NCBI GenBank assembly: GCA_036260255.1
Contig: DATAAF010000051.1
Coordinates: forward strand, 1-17,242
Direction: 5' to 3'
DNA length: 17,242 nucleotides
DNA from: DASZJY01 sp036260255
GTDB lineage: Bacteria > Actinomycetota > Acidimicrobiia > Acidimicrobiales > AC-14
Part shown: positions 1-6,169 of the stretch, in pieces
How positions within the stretch are numbered: the first letter of the stretch is position 1
How the letters are laid out: each line of letters opens with the position of its first letter
Notes under the pieces: model-generated
Seen by the model: only the letters and a program-made list of their open reading frames with translations
What the model was told of the DNA's origin: nothing
Databases searched by the model: none
Translations under genes and position numbers: made by a program

Positions 1-22
1 CAGAAACCACCGCCGGAACGAA

Positions 23-643
23 TCAGGGGGTGAGACGGGCCGCCAGGTCGGCGGGCTCGACGACGACGTCGAACCGGTCACGCTCGAGCCAGCGGCGGTT
101 GCGGGCGTGGAGGTCGGAGCCGTCGTAGCGGTTGAGGACGACGACCGGCGGCGCGACCGTTGCCGAGACCGAGAGACGGACGGCGTTGATCACGCCCAGG
201 CCGGCGTCGGCCACGAGCACGGTCACGTCGGGGCCCAACGCGGCGGCCAGGCGGGCGGAGTCGCCGTCGGCGGCGATCGGTGAGCGGGGCCCGCCGACCG
301 TCTCCACCCACCCGACGGTGACACCCTCGGGCCACCCCAGGTCCTCCACGAGGTCGGCCACCGTGAACGGGGCGCGGCCCAGCGCGTCGGCGGCCATCGG
401 CGGCGCCATGGCCGCCTGGTACGACCGGTGGGGCCGGCAGACGTCCGCCACCGCCTCGCCGGTGGCGGCGGCCAGCACCTCGGCGTCCGTCGGGCCGTCG
501 CCCGGTGCGAACGACTGCACCGGCTTGCGGGCGGCGACGCTCACGCCCCGGGAGCGAAGCTCGCCGAGCACCGCCGCGCCCACCCACGTCTTGCCCGCCT
601 CGGTGCCCGTGCCGAGCACCGCAACCAGCCGCTCAGGGCGCAC
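23..643 (-). CDS. bioD: Dethiobiotin synthetase BioD
   Basis: ATP-dependent closure of the ureido ring: converts 7,8-diaminopelargonic acid plus CO2 to dethiobiotin in the cytoplasm, the penultimate step of biotin synthesis. The N-terminus carries the P-loop GTGTEAGKT (residues 11-19), followed by RKPVQS, which corresponds to the substrate-binding Lys region of the family. Further along are SPIAADGDSARLAA and VLNRYDG, the latter resembling the base-recognition end of the fold. At 206 residues it is slightly shorter than the usual 220-240. It starts at a GTG and overlaps the 3' end of bioF by 11 bp, so translation is probably coupled. Third gene of the bioA-bioF-bioD operon. Confident by motif and context. 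Confidence 0.93.
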   Translation of the reverse strand: MRPERLVAVLGTGTEAGKTWVGAAVLGELRSRGVSVAARKPVQSFAPGDGPTDAEVLAAATGEAVADVCRPHRSYQAAMAPPMAADALGRAPFTVADLVEDLGWPEGVTVGWVETVGGPRSPIAADGDSARLAAALGPDVTVLVADAGLGVINAVRLSVSATVAPPVVVLNRYDGSDLHARNRRWLERDRFDVVVEPADLAARLTP

Positions 644-1763
644 CGACTGCCTCGGGGGCGAGGGTGTCGAGGGCGCCCAGGAGTGCCGTCACCTGCTCGT
701 CGGTGTGGACGGCCGACAACGTCACCCGCAGGCGGGACGTGCCCGGGGCCACCGTCGGCGGGCGGATGGCGGGCACCAGCAGGCCGCCCTCGAGGAGGGC
801 GGCCGAAGCGGCCAGCGCCCGCGCCTCGCTGCCTACGACGACGGGGACGATCGGCGACGGCCGGTGGGGGGCCACCCGGTCGACGTGGGCGCGCAGACGG
901 TCGAGAAGTGCCCGCCCCTCGCCCGAACGGAGGATGCCCAGGGCGACCAGGGCGGCGGCCGCCACCGCCGGCGGCGAGGCGGTGGAGAAGATGGCGGGGC
1001 GGGCCCGGTTGACGAGGAGCTGCACCATGGCGCCCGTCCCGGCCACGAACCCGCCCGCCGCGCCCAGGGCCTTCGACAGCGTGCCCACACGCAGGTGGTC
1101 GACGCCGCCCAGGTCAGGGTGGGGCCCGAGCACGGCGTGGGCCTCGTCCACCACCAGCAGCGCTCCACGCGAGGCGCACACCGCGGCCAGCTCGTCGACC
1201 GGCGCCAGGTCGCCGTCCATCGAGAACACCGTGTCGGTCACGACCAGCGCCGGCCGGGAGTCGGCGGCCAGCAACGCGTCGACGTGCTCGACGTCGGCAT
1301 GGCGGTAGACGGCGACGTCGGCCCGGGCGAGCCGGCAGCCGTCGACGATGGAGGCGTGGTTGCGCTCGTCGGAGAGGATCCGGGTGCCCTCGCCCCCGAA
1401 GGTGGACAGCACCCCCAGGTTGGCGGCGTAGCCGGTCGGGAAGAGGAGGGCCGCCTCCTCTCGCTTCCAGTCGGCCAGCGCCACCTCGAGCTCCGAGTGG
1501 ACCGGGCGCGAACCGGTCAGGAGCCGGGAGGCGCCCGCCCCCGCTCCCCAGCGGTCGAGGGCGGCGTGGGCGGCGGCCACCACCGCCGGATGGCCGGAGA
1601 GCCCGAGGTAGTCGTTGCCGGCGAACGACACGACCTCCCGCCCGTCGGCGGTCAGCCGGCCGGCCGGGCCGCGACCGAGCTCGACGTCCCGCACCTCGCG
1701 CCATCGCCGCGCCGCCCGCACGTCGGCCGCCTGGCCCTCCGTCCACGCCCGCCAGTCAGCCAT
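633..1763 (-). CDS. bioF: 8-amino-7-oxononanoate synthase BioF
   Basis: PLP-dependent condensation of pimeloyl-thioester with L-alanine to give 8-amino-7-oxononanoate, the first ring-assembly step of biotin synthesis. Fold-type I alpha-oxoamine synthase of 376 residues, close to family length. Visible hallmarks: FAGNDYLGLSGHP near residues 48-60, GAGASRLLTGS, LLVVDEAHAVLG (Asp206 binds the PLP pyridine nitrogen), and GTLSKALGAAGGF with the Schiff-base Lys231. ATG start. It overlaps the end of bioA by 8 bp and the start of bioD by 11 bp, so the three are co-transcribed. A related family (2-amino-3-ketobutyrate CoA ligase) has similar motifs, but the bio context decides. Confidence 0.95.
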   Translation of the reverse strand: MADWRAWTEGQAADVRAARRWREVRDVELGRGPAGRLTADGREVVSFAGNDYLGLSGHPAVVAAAHAALDRWGAGAGASRLLTGSRPVHSELEVALADWKREEAALLFPTGYAANLGVLSTFGGEGTRILSDERNHASIVDGCRLARADVAVYRHADVEHVDALLAADSRPALVVTDTVFSMDGDLAPVDELAAVCASRGALLVVDEAHAVLGPHPDLGGVDHLRVGTLSKALGAAGGFVAGTGAMVQLLVNRARPAIFSTASPPAVAAAALVALGILRSGEGRALLDRLRAHVDRVAPHRPSPIVPVVVGSEARALAASAALLEGGLLVPAIRPPTVAPGTSRLRVTLSAVHTDEQVTALLGALDTLAPEAVGAP

Positions 1764-3060
1764 CGCCGGCCACCTCGGCGATCGCCTCGACCAGGACGTC
1801 GACGATGCGCTCGATCTCGGCGGCGGTGACCGTGAGGGGCGGCATCAGGACGACGACCGGCCCCAGGGGTCGCAGCAGCACGCCCCGGGCCACCGCGGCG
1901 GCGCACACCCGCCGGCCCCAGCGCCCCCCTTCGCCGGCGTCGGGCGGGGCCAGCTCGACGCCTCCCATCAAGCCGCACAACCGCACGTCGGCCACTCCGG
2001 GCAGGGCCGCCACCCGCTCGTCGAGCAGCGCCCGCAGCTGGGCGGAGCGGGCGCCCACGTTGGTGAGGACGTCCCGCTCGCCGAGCAGCTGCAGGTGGCG
2101 GAGGGCCACCGCCGCAGCGAGGGCGTTCCCGCCGAAGGAGTGCCCGTGGTAGAAGGTCCGGGGCCCGAGGTCGGCGCCCAGGAAGGCGGCGAACACCCGC
2201 TCCGACGCCACCGTCGCCGACATCGGCAGGTAGCCGCCCGTCATCCCCTTGCCCAGGCACAACAGGTCGGGGCGCACGCCGCACTGCTCGGCGGCGAACA
2301 GCGTGCCCGTGCGCCCGAACCCGGTGGCGACCTCGTCGAAGACCAGCAGGACGTCGGCCGCCCGGCACGCCTGCGCCAGGGACGCGAACGCGTCGGGCGG
2401 CGCCATCCGCATCCCCGCGGCGCCCTGCACCAGGGGCTCGACCACCACCGCGGCCAGGTGATCGGCGTGCTCGTCGACCAGCGCTCGGGCGGTGCCGAGC
2501 CAGCCGGGGTCGGAGAAGGCGGGAGCCCGGACGACGGGGAACCGCAGCGGATCGAACAGGTCCGTCCCGAACCCGCCGCCCCCGAGCGACAGCGAGCCGA
2601 CGGTGTCGCCGTGATAGGCGTCACCGAAGGCCAGGTAGGTCGTGCGGCCCTCGACGCCCTCGTTGGCCCAGAACTGGAACGCCACCTTGAGCGCCTGCTC
2701 CACCGCCGAGGCGCCGTCCGACGCGAAGAGGAGGTGGGGACGGTCGACGGGCACCACCCGGGCCAGGGCCTCGGCCAGCTCGACCACCACCCGGTTGCCG
2801 TGCCCGAGCATGGTCGTCTGGGCCACCCGGTCGAGCTGGGACCGCACCGCCTCGTCGAGCTCGGGCACGCGGTGGCCGAGCGTGTTGACCCACAGCGACG
2901 AGATGGCGTCGAGGTAGCGCCGCCCGTCGACGTCCACCAGCTCGTGGCCCTCGGCCCGCTCCACCACGACGGCGGCGTCGGCGTAGCCGGCCATCTGGGT
3001 GAAGCCGTGCCACACCACCGCGGCGTCCCGCTCGGGCCACGATCGGGCGGTCGCGGGCAC
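1756..3060 (-). CDS. bioA: Adenosylmethionine-8-amino-7-oxononanoate transaminase BioA
   Basis: PLP aminotransferase, normally using S-adenosylmethionine as amino donor to form 7,8-diaminopelargonate. The N-terminal VWHGFTQM matches the BioA WHPFTQ substrate signature with Pro replaced by Gly. YLDAISSLWVNTLGHR, FASDGASAVEQALK and YHGDTVGSLSLGG follow. LVFDEVATGFGRTG contains the PLP-binding Asp242, and LGKGMTGGYLPM the Schiff-base Lys271. At 434 residues it is normal for the family. The start is a GTG 40 bp after the upstream lipoprotein stop; a short GGGG run lies 5' of it and there is no strong Shine-Dalgarno. First gene of bioAFD. No BirA-type operator (TTGTAAAC-like arms) was found upstream, and bioB is not in the window. 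Confidence 0.95.
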   Translation of the reverse strand: MPATARSWPERDAAVVWHGFTQMAGYADAAVVVERAEGHELVDVDGRRYLDAISSLWVNTLGHRVPELDEAVRSQLDRVAQTTMLGHGNRVVVELAEALARVVPVDRPHLLFASDGASAVEQALKVAFQFWANEGVEGRTTYLAFGDAYHGDTVGSLSLGGGGFGTDLFDPLRFPVVRAPAFSDPGWLGTARALVDEHADHLAAVVVEPLVQGAAGMRMAPPDAFASLAQACRAADVLLVFDEVATGFGRTGTLFAAEQCGVRPDLLCLGKGMTGGYLPMSATVASERVFAAFLGADLGPRTFYHGHSFGGNALAAAVALRHLQLLGERDVLTNVGARSAQLRALLDERVAALPGVADVRLCGLMGGVELAPPDAGEGGRWGRRVCAAAVARGVLLRPLGPVVVLMPPLTVTAAEIERIVDVLVEAIAEVAGDG

Positions 3061-3100
3061 GGCCCCGATGTTGGCACGGCCGCCGGGCGTCGTTCCTTAC

Positions 3101-3589
3101 CTACTCCGGTCTGCTGGGCGCCGCCGGTCGGCTGGGCATCGGCGGCCGCTCCGGCCGGGTGAGTCGCGCCTCGCCGACTCGGCGACCGAGGGTCGTGGGG
3201 GTCGTGCCCACCGTCGTCGACGGGGCGGAGGGGCGGGTGGTCGACGTCGGCGGAGCGCCGGGACGAGTCGTCGTGACCGAGGGACGGGTCGTCGTCGTCG
3301 CCGGTGGCCGCGTCGTCGACGTCGTGCTCGGGACCCTGGTCGTCGTCGTGGGGAGGGAAGGGGGCGGCGGGAGCGACGGTACGGGGACGTCGGGCACCTG
3401 GGGGAACGGGTCGTGCGAGCAGTCGAGCGGCTCTCCTGTCAGCCCCTCCACGAAGTTGCAGTAGAGCTCGTGGCACGCGGTGAGGGTGGTGCTCGAGAGC
3501 ACGAGGGCGAGGCTCAACACCGACCGCCTCACGACCCGTCTCGATCGCGTCAACGCCAGCTCCCCGTCCCCGCCGGAGTGTCGCGCCAT
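3101..3589 (-). CDS. Thr/Pro-rich lipoprotein, function unknown
   Basis: Small exported protein (162 residues from the ATG). The n-region contains SRRVVRRS, which resembles a Tat twin-arginine motif, followed by the hydrophobic stretch VLSLALVLSS and the lipobox LTAC, with Cys39 as the lipidation site. After HELYC there is a short Cys-containing head and a long low-complexity tail of TTTTR, STTRP and PPATTTT type, giving a GTC-rich + strand. The tail probably spans or decorates the wall. An alternative start, GTG at 3532, begins MRRSVLSLAL and gives a shorter, conventional lipoprotein signal. No enzymatic domain is recognisable. It is divergent from the response regulator, so the two may share a regulatory region. 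A longer reading from 3907 would overlap that regulator and is not credible. Confidence 0.6.
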   Translation of the reverse strand: MARHSGGDGELALTRSRRVVRRSVLSLALVLSSTTLTACHELYCNFVEGLTGEPLDCSHDPFPQVPDVPVPSLPPPPSLPTTTTRVPSTTSTTRPPATTTTRPSVTTTRPGAPPTSTTRPSAPSTTVGTTPTTLGRRVGEARLTRPERPPMPSRPAAPSRPE

Positions 3590-3650
3590 GAAGCGGTCCG
3601 GGCAAGGGTGCCGACCGCCGCTGCTCCGGTCGAGACGCAAGAATGCCGCC

Positions 3651-4337
3651 GTGGTGGACAACGCCCGGCCGATCACCGTGGTGGTGGCCGACGACCATGA
3701 GCTGTTCCGCCGGGGGATGCAGACGGTGCTGGCAACGGAGGCGGGCTTCCAGGTCCTCGCCCAGGCAGCCGACGGCGAGGAGGCGGTGACCAAGGTGGCC
3801 GAGCTGGCTCCCGACGTCGTGCTCATGGACGTGCGCATGCCGGGGATCGACGGCATCGAGGCGGCCCGGCGCATCCGCCAGGCGACCCCCTCGACCCGGG
3901 TGGTCATGCTGACGATCAGCGACGAGGAGGACGACCTCTACGACGCGGTGCGGGCGGGCGCCAACGGCTACCTGCTCAAAGACGCGTCGCTGCAGGACGT
4001 CGCCGCCGCCGTGCGGGCAGTGGCCCGAGGGGAGAGCCTGATCTCACCGTCGATGGCGTCCAAGCTCCTCGCCGAGTTCACGGCCGTCACCGGCGGGGCG
4101 GAGTCGCCCGGGGAGAAGGAGGGGGACGAGGGTACGCCCAGGCTGTCGCCCCGGGAGATCGAGGTGCTCAAGCTCGTCGCCCAGGGACGAACCAACCGGG
4201 AGGTCGCCGCCGCCCTGCACCTTTCGGAGAACACGGTCAAGAACCACGTCGCCAACATCCTCGACAAGCTCCACCTCCGCTCCCGCCTCGAGGCGGTCAT
4301 GTACGCCATGCGTACCAAGCTCCTCGAGCTGCCGTAG
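3651..4337 (+). CDS. NarL/LuxR-family response regulator
   Basis: Two-component DNA-binding response regulator, 228 residues from the GTG at 3651 (a second GTG follows directly). The receiver domain (about residues 8-125) has the acidic pair Asp14-Asp15 (VVADDHELFRRGM), phosphoacceptor Asp60 in VVLMDVRMPG, switch Thr88 and Lys110 in GYLLKDAS. An acidic linker leads to a LuxR/GerE helix-turn-helix (about 160-225): LSPREIEVLKLVAQGRTNREVAAALHLSENTVKNHV. No histidine kinase gene is adjacent, so it is an orphan in this window. An in-frame extension back to 3480 exists, but it overlaps the divergent lipoprotein and has unrelated, low-quality sequence. No clear Shine-Dalgarno precedes the start, so a leaderless message is possible. 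Nearby repeats at 4358-4401 may end its transcript. Confidence 0.92.
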   Translation: MVDNARPITVVVADDHELFRRGMQTVLATEAGFQVLAQAADGEEAVTKVAELAPDVVLMDVRMPGIDGIEAARRIRQATPSTRVVMLTISDEEDDLYDAVRAGANGYLLKDASLQDVAAAVRAVARGESLISPSMASKLLAEFTAVTGGAESPGEKEGDEGTPRLSPREIEVLKLVAQGRTNREVAAALHLSENTVKNHVANILDKLHLRSRLEAVMYAMRTKLLELP

Positions 4338-4357
4338 GGGTCTCGCCTCGCTTTCTG

Positions 4358-4401
4358 CCGGCGGCCGGGGAGGCCGCCTTCGGCGGCGCCGCGGCCGCCG
4401 G
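4358..4401 (+). terminator. Nested GC-rich inverted repeats after the response regulator
   Basis: The outer arms CCGGCGGCC and GGCCGCCGG are a perfect 9-bp match (4358-4366 and 4393-4401). They enclose an inner stem GCCGCC-TTC-GGCGGC (4373-4387). The structure begins about 20 bases after the regulator stop codon. There is no U-run, as is common for actinobacterial terminators. A role in termination is inferred from position and structure. Confidence 0.5.
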
Positions 4402-4526
4402 GGATGCGTCGCCGCCTCGATAGTCACTTCGGGCCAGTGCAAAAGGTCCGATCAGGTGATTGTCGGATCGGCGGGGGCGGGGGGATGATGTGCACGTCCC
4501 CCCAGACGAGCGCCTAGCGCAGCGAG

Positions 4527-4561
4527 TCGACGGGAGGTAGCCACCCGCTACCTCCCGTCGA
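4527..4561 (+). other. Perfect 15-bp stem-loop in the 5' region of the DUF732-like gene
   Basis: Arm TCGACGGGAGGTAGC (4527-4541) pairs without mismatch with GCTACCTCCCGTCGA (4547-4561) across the five-base loop CACCC. It is far stronger than expected by chance. It lies 147 bases before the next gene start and about 190 after the regulator stop. It could be a second terminator (no U-run), an attenuator in the leader of the exporter operon, or a dyad operator. The DNA does not tell which. Confidence 0.6.
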
Positions 4562-4708
4562 TGCGTCCCCTGATCGAGGCGTCCTGGCGACCGCCGCAGT
4601 GGCCCACTCCGGCACTTCTCGCCTTCAGCGGGGGTCTCCGGGAGCCGATCACCTTCCTAGTCCAGCGGCCTGCCCGGGTCGCACCACCGCACGGGGGGTG
4701 GCCAGGAA

Positions 4709-5338
4709 GTGTTCGAGACCACGAAGCGCAACGTCGGCGTGCTCACAGGAGCGACGGCGTTGACCCTCTCCATCGGCGTCGGGACGGCGGCGGGCGTCGT
4801 CCCGCAGATGGGCAAGACCGAGCCGGCGTCGGTGACCCTCGACTTCGCCCCGTCGGCGCCGGCGCCGGTCGACCCGGGGCCCACCCAGGTGGCCCCCCCG
4901 CCCCCTCCGCCGCCCCCCACGACCGTCCCGCCGACCACCACTCCTCGCCCCGCGCCGGCGACGACCGCCGCGCCCCGGCGGGCGGCGCGGCAGGCGGCCA
5001 ACCCGGGCGCGGCGGCGTCGGCACCGGCAGCGGCGGCTCCCGCCGGGCCGACCAAGGCGGCCCGGCTCAGCCCGTCCAGCGCGGAGATCCAGGGCGTCAT
5101 CGCCCAGGTGGGCCAGCGCATCCCGCTGTTCCGGCCGACCGAGGCCCAGGTCCGGCAGTTCGGCAACGACGTCTGCAGCGCGTTCGACGCCGGCCTGCCG
5201 TACGCCCAGGTGAAGGCCCAGGTGCAGCAGGCCCTTCCCAACGTGCCGCTCGTGCCGATCTCGTCGGCCGACATCGACTACGCCATCCGCACCGCCGTGG
5301 GCTTGTTCTGCCCCGGCTACGCGTCCCTGCTCCCGTAA
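4709..5338 (+). CDS. Secreted protein with DUF732-like C-terminal domain
   Basis: Exported protein of 209 residues. An uncleaved or cleavable hydrophobic N-terminus (about residues 8-30, VGVLTGATALTLSIGVGTAAG) is followed by a Pro/Thr/Ala-rich linker (about 48-118, with PPPPPPPP and TTVPPTTTP). A compact C-terminal domain (about 122-209) has FGNDVCSAFDAGLPYAQVKAQV and IRTAVGLFCPGY. The paired Cys156 and Cys201, with C..FD.G and FCP.Y, look like the DUF732 family of small secreted actinobacterial proteins, probably disulfide-bonded; function unknown. The start is a GTG after a G-rich stretch. It lies 39 bp before the ABC ATPase gene and is likely its operon partner, perhaps as an extracytoplasmic accessory. 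The DUF732 assignment is by pattern memory only. Confidence 0.75.
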   Translation: MFETTKRNVGVLTGATALTLSIGVGTAAGVVPQMGKTEPASVTLDFAPSAPAPVDPGPTQVAPPPPPPPPTTVPPTTTPRPAPATTAAPRRAARQAANPGAAASAPAAAAPAGPTKAARLSPSSAEIQGVIAQVGQRIPLFRPTEAQVRQFGNDVCSAFDAGLPYAQVKAQVQQALPNVPLVPISSADIDYAIRTAVGLFCPGYASLLP

Positions 5339-5377
5339 CCCGGCGACCGACCCCTCGACGCGTGAGGTGACGCCACC

Positions 5378-6160
5378 ATGACCCTCCTCCTCAACCCCCG
5401 GAGCGACCTCGCCTACGACGGCAGGGAGGCGCCCCCGGCCCCGGCGGCCGCGGCGGTCGACGCGGTCAAGGTCCACGGCCGGGGCGACACCACCGTGCAG
5501 GCCCTCGACGGCGTCACCGTCGACTTCGAGCGGGGCCGCTTCACCGCCATCATGGGCCCCTCGGGCTCGGGCAAGTCGACGCTCCTCCACTGCCTCGCCG
5601 GTCTCGACACCCTCACATCGGGCCAGGTCTGGATCGGCGACGTCAACCTCGGAACGCTCGACGAGCGCCGGCTCACCCGCCTCCGTCGCGACCGCATCGG
5701 GTTCGTCTTCCAGGCGTTCAACCTGCTGCCCACCCTGACGGCGGCCGAGAACATCACCCTCCCCCTGGCCCTGGCCGGGCGTCGCCCCGAGCCTGAGTGG
5801 TTCGACCGGGTCGTCGACGTGGTCGGGCTTCGGGACCGCCTCGGCCACCGCCCGTCGGAGCTGTCGGGCGGCCAGCAGCAGCGGGTGGCCGCCGCCCGGG
5901 CCCTGCTCTCCCGCCCCGAGATCGTCTTCGCCGACGAGCCCACCGGAAACCTCGACTCCCGCGCCAGCGGCGAACTCCTGGACTTCATGCGCAGGGCGGT
6001 GGACGAGTTCGGGCAGTCCATCGTCATGGTCACCCACGACCCGATGGCCGCCTCCACCGCCGACCGCGTGCTGTTCCTCGGCGACGGCCGGGTGGTGGGC
6101 GAGCTGCAGAGGCCGACCGCCGAGGCGGTCATCGACCGCATGAAGCACCTGGGCGACTGA
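5378..6160 (+). CDS. ABC transporter ATP-binding protein, MacB/LolD type
   Basis: Cytoplasmic ATPase subunit (260 residues) that energises the downstream FtsX-like permease. Walker A GPSGSGKST is at residues 60-68, the Q-loop is VFQAFNLLPTLTAAENI, the signature is LSGGQQQRVA (162-171), Walker B is IVFADEPTGNLD (Asp186, catalytic Glu187) and the switch His is His220 in MVTHD. The MacB/LolD subfamily is indicated by LDTLTSGQVWIGDVNL and DEPTGNLDSRASGELL. An N-terminal extension of about 28 residues (Pro/Ala-rich) precedes the domain. It starts at ATG with GAGGTGA upstream. It is separated from the permease by 9 bp, so co-translation is likely. Substrates of this class include lipoproteins, peptides and drugs; the substrate here is unknown. 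Confidence 0.93.
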   Translation: MTLLLNPRSDLAYDGREAPPAPAAAAVDAVKVHGRGDTTVQALDGVTVDFERGRFTAIMGPSGSGKSTLLHCLAGLDTLTSGQVWIGDVNLGTLDERRLTRLRRDRIGFVFQAFNLLPTLTAAENITLPLALAGRRPEPEWFDRVVDVVGLRDRLGHRPSELSGGQQQRVAAARALLSRPEIVFADEPTGNLDSRASGELLDFMRRAVDEFGQSIVMVTHDPMAASTADRVLFLGDGRVVGELQRPTAEAVIDRMKHLGD

Positions 6161-6169
6161 GGCACCGGC

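Larger units (their letters stand above)
4338..4708. other. 371-bp intergenic region between regulator and DUF732-like gene
   Basis: Holds the nested repeats at 4358-4401 and the 15-bp stem-loop at 4527-4561. Between them is a stretch rich in G with a possible weak promoter (TTGTCG at 4460-4465 and GATGAT at 4484-4489, 18 bp apart). Nothing coding is convincing: the open frame beginning at 4561 runs out of phase with the real gene at 4709 and is Arg/Pro/Gly-rich. Confidence 0.5.

Noticed and set aside
132..1829. Long plus-strand open frame antisense to bioD and bioF
   Set aside because: Composition is Arg/Gly/Pro-rich without domain features, and it lies opposite two genes with clear catalytic motifs. 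It is a GC-rich shadow frame.
1615..3162. 515-codon plus-strand open frame opposite bioA
   Set aside because: bioA on the other strand has complete PLP motifs, while this frame has only His/Gly/Arg-rich low-complexity sequence.
3201..3360. GTC-rich short tandem pattern, first taken for a DNA repeat element
   Set aside because: It is explained by Thr/Pro codon runs of the lipoprotein tail on the minus strand.
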